From: Rhynochetos jubatus
Lineage: Eukaryota > Chordata > Aves > Eurypygiformes > Rhynochetidae
Assembly: GCA_027574665.1 (NCBI GenBank)
Contig: CM050650.1
Coordinates: forward strand, 49,335,304-49,399,303
Reading direction: 5' to 3'
Length of the DNA: 64,000 bases
The translations under genes were made by a program, and so were the position numbers. The notes beneath the pieces were generated by a model, which ran no database searches, was not told where the DNA came from, and saw only the letters and a list, made by a program, of their open reading frames with translations. Of this stretch, positions 10,906 through 23,230 are shown piece after piece (position 1 is the first letter of the stretch; every line of letters begins with the position of its first letter).

Positions 10906-12499
10906 CTTTTTGAACACTGAGTATTGATAAACAATGTTCTCCCAACTGTGTGGTGTTGGAAACATTCAGAAATTGTGTTGTTTTAGCAAAAAACAAACCT
11001 CCATCCTCAAACAAAGAAACAAAAAAGATCCAACACAGGGAATAGATGGCTCTTTTCATGAGTCTTATATATATTTCAGGAGGCTGAAAATGATACAAAG
11101 AAAATTTACTCTCTCCAGCTCAAGGTCCCAGTCACATGGGCCCCTCTGGCCCTGGTCCTACTGTGGTTGCTTGCACACAGACCCCATCTACATGCACACA
11201 AAACCTCCTTCTCCCAGGAGGAGGGTTGGAAACAGTGCTCAGGGAAGAAACAGGGGAGTCATCGCTGGTCAGGGGCAGACATGGCTGGACAAGCTGCTGA
11301 GCAGCACCCTGTTTGCACACAACAGGCCCCTTTTACCCCTTTTTCCCCCTCTGTTTGCACAGAGGGGTTGGGTTTTCCTCAAACCACTGTGATTCTTCCC
11401 TTTCCCTCTTTTAGGTTCCTGTCTTAAACATCCCAAAAGAAGACATGCACTCGCTAAATGCTGCTCTGCAGCATCCCACTGTCAGCCCATGTTTCTGTAC
11501 TTCCCTCAGCCTGTGAGGTGACCTGGGGAGAGCCTCTCCTGACAGTTGTCTAGGGGTTGGTGGGCTGGTGCCTCTCCTGGTTGAGAAAGAAACAGGGCAG
11601 GGGGCTCTGGCTTGGTATGGGCCCTCCCCCCAGCCATTGCTTCTCTGTGCTTTTGGAACTGATCCTTAATCCCATAACCTGGCACAAAATACTTCTGATT
11701 GCATTAGTGTTGAATTCAATACTGCCTCTTTATTCCTCCTTAACTACTTTTTGAGGTTGTTAGCATGATTTATACCAAGTGGTATTTAGTTGCAGATGTG
11801 TTGTCTTTAGTTATCTATTTTCTAGGTATCTTTTCATACATGTAGCATCCCAAGTTTTTGGTCAAGTTTTCTTTACGCTGTAAGTGAAGCTTTTGACTAA
11901 CATTTTTCAGGAGCTTAGATTTTTCACTTGTATTGTTGGAGCTTCCTTTTAGTTTTGTTTATACTTTTCCTTGGCTTTTTGAACTTGACACTTTGGAAGT
12001 TCTACCTGTTTATCTGTCTGCCTCTCTACACAGCCCTTCGAGACTGTCCTCTCTTTGCCCATGTTGAACACAATTGGATTGCTGCCATTGATCTTTAGGT
12101 AACTGCCAACTTCCAGTCTAATGATTCAGTCATCTGCTTTGTTATAAAATAGTTGCCTTGTGTTGGGCAGAGCATGCTTTGGTCTTAGAATAGTGATAAG
12201 CATTATATCAGAAGCTCTAATGATGATTTACTGTTAGCTGATTGAAACTCGAAGCATGAATCTGTCAGGCTGAAGCATCCTAAAAGATCTCTCTTTCCCC
12301 ACATCACTGACAAGAACTTAAAGTTTAGTTCACCCTATTCTATAGTTTGATTTGGTGGTGTGTAGCAAACCCTCATCAGAACCCCCTCTTGGGTTTTGTT
12401 AGTGAACTCATTGATCCATGTATGTTCAAGTCCTGCTGTTCTGAGTTATCAATAACTCCAAAGCAAGTAATTGCCTTCTAAAATGAGCACTTTTCCAAT
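10906..12499. other. Probable degraded middle of ancient CR1 ORF2, with a GC-richer block
   Basis: This lies between the reverse-transcriptase remnant and the endonuclease remnant of the same old CR1, so part of it is probably unrecognisably decayed ORF2. Bases from about 11100 to 11690 are clearly richer in G and C than both sides and contain C-rich and G-rich clusters. They could be a later insertion of an unidentified repeat. Open frames there (up to 152 codons) match nothing I recognise. Confidence 0.45.
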
Positions 12500-12690
12500 C
12501 TCTTTTTTTTCCAACATAGCGTTTCCCAAACAGGTTATAAGCTGTGATATCAGCATTCTAGTCATTAAAATAGTCTCACCAGGTTTCAGTAATGCCAATT
12601 GTATTGAATTTCTTCTCATTAACAACAATTTTCAATTATTTTCATTTACTATCTGGACTTCCAGTGATGGTATAAAAGTAAGGGAAATTT
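12500..12690 (-). mobile_element. Ancient CR1 LINE, start of ORF2 endonuclease
   Basis: Translation of the minus strand from about 12622 to 12579 gives NEKKFNTIGITETW, the signature of the N-terminal apurinic-type endonuclease of CR1/L3 LINEs (IGITETW). After a stop it continues with an Asp/Asn-rich linker and AYNLFGKR (12543-12520), matching the usual 'GYxLFRKDR' segment. Just upstream (about 12675-12655) a degraded LYxxxxSR matches the usual start of this domain. Stops show that it is dead. It marks the 5' part of the element whose 3' parts lie at 9.3-10.9 and 8.4 kb. Confidence 0.75.
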
Positions 12691-15600
12691 TTAGTATTTT
12701 CATTTACTTTGCTTTTTCTTTTTTTCATTTCTTTTCTTTTACTTCACAGTTTTTGGAATATGATGGATTTAAGTTATATGAATTATTTTCTGAATATCTT
12801 TCCTTGCATGTCTAGTTTTCAGACTTTAAAAAATGTTTCAGATAGTTTCTAACAAGCAAATTATTTACCTTTCTTATGTGACACAGTCCCTTTCCTCAGT
12901 ATGTTTTTTTTTCTTCCAGGTGAATGAATCCTACTCTTCCACAAAATCCAGACTGATTCATAATTCTTGTGCATCTAACAATCTTCTCAACATTTCCTGC
13001 CATTTTCTCCCACCAGGACTACAAATATCTCAAAGAAAATTACTTGAGTCTATCTCTTTATCACCTCTTTTCCAGGATTTGGACAACTTTCCTAATAATA
13101 TGTGTAATTGGACAGATACCAATAAATTTGCAGCTTCTAAGTCCTCTTTAACTTTAAATGAACTGGTCACTTTTCTCAATATGATGACACTGATGATGTC
13201 TGTTTTCATTTCAGCGTTGATAGCACAAGTACTGTCAAGTACGAATATTCCCATGTTCCATCTCTTCATTAAGATGCCTAGATAGTTCGATTCAGAGCAT
13301 TAGATAATCTTACAATATCTATGAATTAGTTTGAATGCTTCCTGGGAATCTTCCTCCTTTTTGATAACAGAACTAATAGATGTGCTCTTGATTTCTATAG
13401 TTTGCCCTAAGTATATTAAATGTCTTTTATGAGATAATAGCAGATTTCAACAGAACAAGAAGACATGAGGTTAAGAGGACCATAAGAAATTTTACAACAC
13501 AGAAGATAAAAGTAAGTGGAGGGACTAAATGGAAGAGGGAGTGTGGTTTCTCATATGAAACTGGAAAGAAAAGAAAGCAAAGATCTGAAACAGTTATTTC
13601 TCTACAGTCATATTAATTGCTGGCCAGTAGAGATATGCTTAATATGACCCCATGCAGATTTCTATATTGGAGATATTTGCATCCAAGTCAGACATCCTAG
13701 GCTCCATCTGTGGTCAGTGGAGATAGATAAATAGGTACTTCTAGTGCATAATTCCTGTCATCCTAAAGCAGAAGTCTATATTTCATCAGGTGAACTGTCT
13801 CTTAAAAGCACCTATTTCTCTTCATGACTACCTCTAGTTGTGAACACTGGGGTTCTAAATGTAGATATGATTAATCCTACTCTAGCTGATTAATGTCAAA
13901 ACACTCAATTTTGGGAAATAGTGGTGGTAGCTGAACACCTTTTCCTTAAACATTTAAGTCCCCTGGCACTTCCCCCAAGAGCAAAGCCTCACAAAAGGCT
14001 GCTCAGCTGCTGCAAATAAGATTTATTAATGCTACAGTACTGATTTTCCTGTTTTCCAAATGATCATAAAGTTACTGTTTTGAAATAATAAATCGCATGG
14101 TTATCTCATGCATAGCTTATATTTTATTGATTTGTCATAATGCAAATTACAGATTTAAGTTATTAATAAATTCCTGGTTTGTATTGACTACATTTATTTC
14201 TCTAAGTAAAAAAAAAATCTCCATAGGAGAGCCTTCAGAGACAAATTCTTCTAAAGAATTTATAGTGCTTAATTTTACTGCAATTTAAATTTTAGTTTCT
14301 GAATTTTACCTGTTTCTAGCCCATAGGTGAACTGTGTTCTGTGCCAACTTACTTATTAATTTATAAACATGGAGCAGGCAATGTAGCGGAGACAAAGAAT
14401 ACACATTAAAGTAGTGTCTCACAGCAGTATCACTTTCAGCTGGGGAATTCAGCATTAGAGTTGTTACAATTTCTTTCTGCAAAACTCTTGGAGCCCTTTC
14501 TCTTGAAGCAGCCTTTTCCACCTGGTACTGCATGAAGTGTTGCCTTTGTTTTGAGTCACTAAGTTTCTCTTCTTTCCCAAGAGTTAAGAAAAGGACCCTT
14601 AGCCTGGGTTAGGCAACTCAGTTTAAATACAGGTCAAATTGAATAGCCTGTGGAGATTGGGCACTCATTTTTCTAAGGCACCTCATGGGGAAGAGAACAC
14701 AGCATCTGTCAGCAGCCTGACAGCCATAAGGGCAGTTTGAGAAAAGGCTCTTGGAAAGACTGTGGGAATGAAAAGAACACTTTAACATGCCAGCAAAGCT
14801 GGTTCATACTATTAGGCTTGTCTTAAGCTGCCCCATACCCTGTTGTCTATCAGTGTGTCTATATTTCTCACTGTGGTGACAATGCTTCCAAGAGTCTGCT
14901 TCAGGGAAATCTTTTAGGCAAATCCTGAACACTTCAGCTAAGGTTGTCCTAGTCAACACAAGAGATGCTTGTGCTTGTACCTGTAGGCTCACCAGCTCTT
15001 GTTCATCTCCCTGATTCACCTGTACCTGGAAGCCCACACAGGACTGGGAAGCTTGTATCCACAGCTTTAGCATCCTGACTGACTTTATGGGGTGTAACGT
15101 GCCTCCTTTTGTCCTTCTTCTGGATTTCTGGATTCAAGCACACCAGCAGGACCCACAGATGTCTGGGTTTACTCTAGAAAAAAGCAAGATGAAGGAAAAG
15201 AAGTACAGAACAGGGATTGGGACAAACCAAAAGGTGGAGGCAGAGAGAGGTTGAAACAGGTACCAGCAACACTAATAATGCTTTCTTCTTTCCCTTTTTA
15301 GCTCTTCTCCTCCATGTCTAAGAATTAATTCTCGTCCAGAAATTATTGAAATATTGAAGAGGAACCAGTGTGTGTCACTGGGAGATGAAGAAGGAAAGAA
15401 GATAAATTCAAGTTGATTGTGAATTTCTAAATGAAGAGTATCCTGCTCCAGTACTGGCTCAAATGGGGCTCTACATGTCTCCAATGTTTTGCCCCACTTC
15501 ATGATACTCCGATTAAAGAGAAGAGACCACAACAGCCCTTTTTTGCAAATAACACTGCATGGAAGTGGCAGGTTCATCCCACCATCTTAGGAGCACCATG

Positions 15601-16584
15601 ATGCCAGAGAGCCCTGAGTTAGGGACCTGCTGGACCTTGGTCTGACCCCAGCCTGTGATGACGGTGGAGTGGGCAGACAGACTTTCTCATCATGAGTTCT
15701 ATATTAAGACTCCTCTTCCTTCTGCCATCATTTTCCTGCGTGACACCATAAAGATGCAGAAGTGTCAGTCAGAACCTCCCTCTATGGCCAGACAGTGTGA
15801 CCTTACCTATCTCTGTCTTTCCTGTCTGGAAAGTGGATGTTTTATGGAGGAGGGCACTGACATAAGCCAGGCTGAGATGCAGGTGAGTTGGCTGATGGTG
15901 GAGATGGGCCTGGGGTTAAGAAGAAGGAGTGGTGAAAGAATCTGTGTTGGGAGCAGAGCACAAGGGATCTGTGTATCAAAGAGGATGTTTTATTTCCTAG
16001 TAAGAATTACTCCAGTTAGACACTTCTCTGATTGTTTAAGGGAAATGCTTTAGGATAAAGAAACTTGGTTACAGCATGCAGACTGCTAGGATAGATGGTG
16101 ATTGACTGGGTTACATGTATTTGTAGTTGTTTCATCTTAACTAATTAAACAGTCCAATCAGGTCTCAGGACATGCATCCAGTGTATCAGATGAAGCATCT
16201 ACTGAGCATCCTGTGCCTGCTCCTGAGCCAGCAGGCCTGGGAGGTGCTTTCTGGCAGGACAAGGTAAATGCCATCAGAATAGATTGAGAAAGACTGTGCA
16301 TATATAAATACAGATGTTATAGAGCGCATAGGGCTATGTGTGTGCATCCATATCTGCTAGTGTATGCAGTCTGTGCATGAATTAATTTCTTTTTACCTGT
16401 GTGGCTCTCCTCCTGGCTAGGAGACAACCTTTGGACAGTGAATTTCCTTTTATGGGTTTGTAGTAGAGAACCTTAAATACTAGCTCTGGTAAGAGCAAGA
16501 GGAGAAACATTCCCCCTGGGAAAGGTGAAATATGAATTAGGTATCCATCAGAGAAGAGTTCAGGGTGAGCTGAGCATGTGTGAG
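12691..16584. other. Unique AT-rich DNA, no gene seen
   Basis: No exon or known repeat is supported. A 150-codon plus-strand frame at 12833-13285 and a 132-codon frame at 15655-16053 resemble no protein I know and have no flanking splice or promoter context. The first few hundred bases could be decayed ORF1 of the neighbouring CR1, but I could not confirm this. Confidence 0.55.
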
Positions 16585-16800
16585 TCGTAGTACTGAGGAC
16601 TGGAAGGGACTCACTGATTGCAGTCCACTTCAGTTGCAAGTAATTATACAACAGCTATGAAGCAGTCATTCTGCCTTATACCAGAGATCAGTTTTCTGTT
16701 ACACACTTAAAAACTTCAGGAGACCACCAACTGCCACAGTCTCCATATTCCTCAAACAACATGTGAGAGAAACCAGTAATTTCCTCTGTCCTTGGCCCTT
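16585..16800 (-). mobile_element. Old CR1-like 3' end (faint)
   Basis: The plus-strand stretch 'gaggactggaagggactcac' near 16594, then 'cttaaaaacttcaggagacc' and 'ccacagtctccatattcc' (16707-16751), resembles the reverse complement of an old CR1 3' UTR. The familiar blocks there are 'aggactggaagggacctc' and 'cttaaaaacctccagtgatgg'. The similarity is partial and could be tested only by alignment. Confidence 0.4.
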
Positions 16801-19800
16801 CCAGTAGTGGGAAACTTGTTTTCTTTGATTTTTCCTCATCATCCTTGCATTCACCCTCCTGTCTCCCTCCCTCTGCCCCATATACAACAGTGTTTCCTTG
16901 CTGTGGTTCCTTGGCTGTTGTTTTTATGAAGTACCTAAAAAGAAGTGCTGCCAGTACAGTGAAATGTAAACCGCAACATCCACAGAAGGGACATCTTTGG
17001 ATCACTTTTGAACAGGAAAAATGTAGAATCAGTTGCATAATAGATTGTGGAGAAAGGTGCTAAGATTCTTACGCACCAAACACGGCTTCCTCTGCTCTGC
17101 ACTGTGATGAAGTGTTTGGGAAGAAGATGAGACACCATCACTTTTTTCTCCCCCATCTCTGAGTATATCAGTTCTGTAACAAGGTAGAAAGGCAACAGAT
17201 GGATGACACAGTGATTTGGGGATATGATTACAAGCAATTAGTTATCACCATGGATGCACTAATTGTGGGTTTGTGCACAAGGACCTGTATGGTTAAGAAC
17301 CTTCCAACTCTGCTTCCTCAGGTGCCTGAGATTCCGAGTTGTGGTGTGTTAGTCTAACCTAACACAAAAAATGTATTAAAGTTGAGGTGCAGGAATGTAC
17401 ATAAATAATCCCACTTTTTAGAGAACTGGCACTCAAGTGAAAGATGCTTGTTTGTACGCACTTAAGTGAAATGGATTTCCAACCTTACTCCATTTGTTCC
17501 ATGTCACCCCATTATGCAGACTGCTGCCAACAAGCTGATTTTGGGATGGGACACCCAATCCTAAGCATTTTTCAGCTTGCTCCCATTTTCTTGCTTGAGG
17601 TATACTATATGTGCAGGAGAGTGAAGTTTTTATGTGATTGGCCAAATTCTGCTATAGACCTCTACAGAAGTCACTGGAGGCTTACTTGTTTCTTTGTGTC
17701 AAAGAACAGAATTTAAACCATTACATGTGTGTTTTTATTAGGACCAATTAGTTAGCCAGGTTGAATCTTATGCAGTACAGTGATTTTACAATACAGGCTT
17801 TACCTACTAGTGAAGAGCTGTTCTTTTGTTAAGAGGTTTTGTTCATATTGCATTTTTGAGTTGGATGGCTCAAAAAATTAGTAACACAAGAATGACATCT
17901 TTGGCTTTCATACCTAATGATCTCAAATTTAGTTCTTATTAACTACCAGGTGTTTTACTGTAGGTTGTTCAGAGGGCTATGTGGGGGGAGGAAAAAACCC
18001 GACTTGATCTCTATTTTTCTCTTTCCTTCAAGAACAGACTACTCTGTTCTAAGACCCAGCATTACAAGTGCATTTGTTAAAGAAAAAACCAGATTTAATA
18101 AGCATAGAGACACTCCTGTGGCTGGAGACAACCTTCTAGGTCAGACTTAGGACCATATGAAATGCAATGAAAGGGGAAATGTTTTTTTATTGTCAGAAAA
18201 AAGACAAAACACCAACAGTGCTCAGAATTCTGCTGTTGTGTGATTTTGCTGCTGCCAAGGTGTGAAACAGAAGCCATATCCCTCTTCTGGAACAGCCTGT
18301 ACAAGAACTCTCCAGTATCACCAACTAGAAGGTCAAACGCTAATGTTCCCTGTCTGACGGATGCCGAATTGCTCCACAGAAAGGAATTGGTGCTGTCACT
18401 GCCTGTGCTTTCCTGCTTGATCGGTAGTCTGACTCTCACAGATGCTACATTTGTTTATGTGAGACTGTGTGTAGGAAGGTGTCTTTCCCTTAGGGTCAGC
18501 TGTTCTTGCATTTAATAGTGGTATGTGAGGTGTGGAATGTCACTGAGGATGGGGTATCCCTGGCTTCTCCCAGGACAGAGGCCAGGGCTCAGGATAAGAT
18601 AGGTGTAAAGCTCAGGGGAGCATCTTCTGGGGTAGAGTCCAAGCAATGGGGAAGGGCTCTTATCACATGGATGGTGTTTAGCTGAGCTTTTCTTAAGTGT
18701 TGGGTAAGGTCTGGAAGAGGGTTTGTGTCTGCCTGCTCACTCTGAAGCATGGTGTGGACAGGAGTTGGAAAGAAACGCAAAATGACTCTTAGATGGATCA
18801 GTGTTACCCTGCATGTCGGAGGGCATTGCTGTCTTCTGTGAGGGAGGATTAACACAAGGTGTTACCTGAAAGGTGTTAACTGCAGGATTGGAGCTTAGCA
18901 CAAAATGTCCTGGCTAGACCTGTATAGCTTTTATGTGCTAAGGAAGTTTTAGTTTCTGACTAATATTCCCCTTTAAGCTCTGACTAATATTCCTCATACA
19001 GACCTATTCTTTCTTCACCAAATTTTATCATTACCAGAGGCAGGTACTGATTATGCTGTGTCTGTTTTTATCTCCACACTTAATTCATCATATACTATAT
19101 TAGTTTCTTACATTTGCCATTTATATTCCATTGTGCGTGGTAATTCAGGCTTTCTTTTATATAACATGAATAGCTGTGAATGTAGGCTCTATGGACTTTT
19201 GCAACGCAAGAGTAAAACCTAATTTCATTTCTATACAACATGCCCTTTCTGAATTTCACATGAGAAATACTTGCTCTAGAGCTATCCAAATGAGAATATT
19301 TTGGTTTGGGCTGCTGTGGCAGGTCACTTACTCACGCTACTTGTCAGCAACACATTGATGCAAGCCGAAATGCATTGCCTTCTCATTTGTTTTTAAACTT
19401 AATGAAAACTTGTGTAGAAAAGGTATGCTGGCATAGCAATGAGGAATGAGTCACTACCATCCTCTGCTATCCAGAAATGAAATGTCAGTGCAGCTGCTCA
19501 ATCTTCATTTCTTTGCATAACCAAAGGCCAGTCAGGTCTTAAAATTTTCTTTTCTGTAGAACCTCGACCTCTCCAGAGCCTCCTTTTTGTATGCATGGGT
19601 GTGTGGGGATTATGTTGCTTGAATTTCAGCAGAACCACACAAAACTTTAATTCTTGCTCCCCTTCCCCCCTTACTTCCTCTCTGAGTCACACAGGCTAAT
19701 TTATTATTGTGAAGGTAAGTGGGTTGGTTTCACCTGACTATTCATAAGAGCATATTATGCCAAAAAGAGCACAGTCAGTCACATAAGAAATAACCAGCCT

Positions 19801-21270
19801 TTCCATTTCTGCATAAATACAGGTATTCATGTTGAAGCAAAGAGGGCATAAGTCATTCTGGCAGCTGAGACATGCATTATACTGTATATGCTTATTGACG
19901 AAAGTATTTAAAAAAAAAATAAAATAAAACTAGTTTCCATAGCAACTGCCACACTACATAATTCTAAAGCTAAAAGGCTCTTGGTTTACCAAGACAGGAC
20001 AGCCGAAGTACCTTGGGTGCTTTTAGCCTAAATGGTGTGGATACACAGCTCTCCTTTCCCATTGTGGATCTTAAAGTACGGCACCAATCTGGTGTCAAAG
20101 TTGAGTTGTGGTTGTCACGCTGGCAGCCTCAGACTCCTCTGCCAGGGGCTGTGCAGTGGGTATGACAGCATTTTCTTATTTAGATTGACTGTACTGATCT
20201 TCAGAGCACCACAGTAAAGATGTCTGTCTTTTCACGTCTTTCTTAAGAATCTTGAAGTAGAAGTGTGAGGGGTTTTCCAGGGCTGGTGACATTTTGTGAT
20301 TTCTTTTTTTTTTTTTCATTCTAGATATATAATAATTTGTGGGAGGAGGAAAAATCACTGTATGTTTAGAGACCAGGTGTATTTTTATAAATTGTAAAAA
20401 CAGTTAATCTACAGCTCCCACCTTCTCAAATTCCTAGCACAGGTAACATTACAGTTTGTTTTACCAATGAAGTAGGCTGCAGCAGAGATGTTAATTGATC
20501 CCTGTCATACAGTGGATCACTGATGGCAGTAAAGTCTTCATGAGTCCTGAAGCAAAGTTCTCTGCTCTAACTTTTGAATATCTCATGCTTATTATAAATT
20601 TCCCAACTTTTTCCTTCAATATGTTGGACTTCCAGACATCGGGGCTTTACAAGAGCATTAGTCATGGAAAGCATAAGTCAACCAACCTGGGTTTTATAAT
20701 TCAAAAGTCTTCAGCAGTTTCTTTTCAGTCCTATTTAATCTTTGCTATTTCATGCAAAATATAAATATCTTATGGAAAAAAAGTAGATTTTGATAACAAA
20801 AAGAGGTTCCTTACATGTTGAGAATAATTCCAGTATTGTGAACAGGCATTAAGGAGGTTTAGTAAATAAAAATAAAATAAAATTTAAAAAAAAGAGAAGT
20901 ACTCTAAACAAACCAAAAGCTGATTTAAGGTCCATTACAACTCAAAAAATTTACTTCAAAGGGTTTGGATTAGGCCCATGCAATTCTTTTTTTCCCTCAA
21001 AAGTTGCATGTGAAATAGATAAATGAAGATGTGACCCAGGGCTTTGAGTAGCTTTTATTTTATTCTTAAGGAAAAGAAACCATAGGTATTGCAAGTCAGA
21101 TGCTGTATGCCTCTGGAAGATTGCGCTACTTTTCTGCATATAGGAAAAAAATATGCATATATCTGTTCAGAAGTGTTTTTCTTATTAAAACAGATCCTGC
21201 AGGCCAAATAAATTCAAGCTTTTTGGAATAAATCTTTAAATATTTCTTCCCTCTCCCTTAACGTTGTAGG

Positions 21271-21290
21271 ATTTATTTATTTATTTATTT
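21271..21290. repeat. (ATTT)5 microsatellite
   Basis: Five perfect tetranucleotide units. Confidence 0.9.
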
Positions 21291-21853
21291 CTAGTCTTAG
21301 CATTGCTTGTGAGAAATAAGCCTGCAGACAGTATCCTTAATTTAGAAAACACTGAAATGCTAGCAACCCCTGCTATGCGATAGGGTTAAAAAATGAAATA
21401 AACCTCACGATTTTAATGATGCAATTAGGTTTTTGAATGCTTCTGAATAAAGTTATCTGGTGGGTGTTGGACAAGGGGACCAGCAAACGACCACTGCCAG
21501 CAACGGAATGAGGTTAATAACAGAATTGGATGGGGAAACTTTATTGAAAATGTCCTTCTAGTTAGAAAATAAAGTTGTATTAAAACGGAATTTGTTTTCA
21601 GGAAGATACTAGTTTTGGTGACAATTGTGTTGAGAAGGAATTCACCCTGGATTTGATGAACTTTCTGGCTAGAGAGAACCAGCCTGTTAGCCCTCAAATG
21701 ACACTAGGGAAATCCAGGTGTCAAAGTGTCTTATGTCACTAAGACATTTTGGATGGTTTCTTTCCAATTCTTCACAGAAGAAACCCTCCTCCTCAGAATC
21801 AGAGGCTTCAGTGTTTTGTAAGCATTTAATGGAAAATACTTGTCATCCTAACA

Positions 21854-21878
21854 GTTTTGTTTTGTTTTGTTTTGTTTT
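21854..21878. repeat. (GTTTT)5 microsatellite
   Basis: Five pentanucleotide units followed by AAAA; no other function is visible. Confidence 0.9.
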
Positions 21879-23034
21879 AAAAACATCTAACTTTTTCCCT
21901 GTGAGTACTAGGATAACTAGTGGTGTTCTTGAGGCCAGTGGTAGTTCTAGGGGGTGACTATTGTCTGACCAGCAAGCACATCATCACTAGGAATGTCAGT
22001 ACCCAGAGGAAATATACCTTATGCCTTCTTTCCAACTGCCTGATGACTTAGATTTGTCTTGATGAGACAATGAAATGTGGAGAGCAGCTTCCATCTTGGT
22101 ATTTCAAATAGGAGCCACTGACACCAGAGAGATGAGAGAATTACTTCTGCTATCCTTTTTATCTAGAACGATATAGGCGGCTGATGATGTCTGAAATACA
22201 ACGTTGGCCTATGGCTTCATGCTTACTAGAAACAGGGTCTTGAAATGCTTCCTTCAGTTTCGCTGGGGAAAAATACAACCATCTAGCAGTCTATAATGAT
22301 TAACTAACTTCAATATGATATTGCAGCAACAGTGTGCTCAGAAGTGAGGGCTGGCTGGAAGGGGAAGTTAAATTGCACATGAATATACAAATTTGCATCT
22401 GGCTAGATAAAAGCTGGGAGAAGTGTGATGGGTGGTAGGTATGGCAAGATTGTTCAGGTGCGCATGTGGAAGTGGTGGGACAGGACAGAGGAAATTAAGA
22501 TCTGTTGAATGAGCTAATCACATGAAGCAGAACTGGTGGAAACCCAGCTGGCAAATACTCTGTGTCTGCGTTACACAGATGGGTCAAATAGAGTAAAAAT
22601 ATTTTTTCTGATTTGTCTAGAAAAAATGCATATAGATGAAAAATGGCTTATTCCTGTTACTTTGATATGAAAATAGTAGAAATAGTAGGTTGTGGTGTTG
22701 TCTGTCTTACTGCTGGAAATATTTAGTCTTACAAACACAGACATCGTTACACAAAAGCTATGTTGCAGTAGCATTTAAGGAGAATGTATTAATTATTTCA
22801 AATAAACATATATTACAGAGACACTAATTATTCCCAAATCAAGCATTCAAAATCCAAGATGTTTTTAAGAATGAGACTAAACAAATGTGTGAAGGACTAC
22901 CCAAATAGCTTTAACAATGCTACAAAGGAATATTGTATATATGTTGGCAAGTGGAGGAAAAGGATCATAACTGAGCTGGAGGAAAAGTGAAATAATGTCT
23001 TTAAAGCATCATTTTTCTCTTATCTGAGTCTGAA

Positions 23035-23230
23035 GCTCTTAACTGTCACAATTGTATTCATGCTTGTTTTGTGATGTCACAACCTTGCCATACGCACACA
23101 TTAGCACGTCTGAAGAATATGGAATAGCAAATAAACACCAATTAACAACTGAGTTAATTAGTAGTGAATATGTAATTGTTCAATTTAACTCCTGCTGCTT
23201 ATAAATCATCAGAATGTATTTTGAACACAG
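23035..23230. promoter_or_regulatory. Candidate conserved regulatory patch (motif cluster)
   Basis: A short interval holds a 14-bp inverted repeat TTGTGATGTCACAA (23069-23082) around a CRE-like TGATGTCA. It also holds a forkhead-like ATAAACA (23131-23137) and four homeodomain-type AT cores: CAATTAAC at 23139, TTAATTA at 23154, GTAATTG at 23172 and an ATAAATCA near 23211. Such density resembles developmental enhancers that are conserved among vertebrates. Motifs this short also occur by chance in AT-rich DNA, so this is only a candidate. No exon is nearby in the window. Confidence 0.25.

Larger units (their letters stand above)
16801..23034. other. Unique AT-rich DNA with minor microsatellites
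   Basis: No gene is supported. Small simple repeats are (ATTT)5 at 21271-21290 and (GTTTT)5 at 21854-21878. A GTAAGT donor-like site follows an acceptor-like CAG at about 19630-19713, but all three frames between them contain stops. Confidence 0.55.

Noticed and set aside
12833-13285. 150-codon plus-strand open frame
   Set aside because: Low-complexity Ser/Phe/Leu composition, no family resemblance, no splice or promoter context, and next to decayed CR1 sequence.
18955-18993. Direct repeat of TCTGACTAATATTCC, two copies 24 bp apart
   Set aside because: Two short copies only; a local slip or duplication with no sign of an array.
19630-19713. Acceptor-like CAG followed by GTAAGT 84 bp later
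   Set aside because: All three frames contain stops and the polypyrimidine tract is weak.
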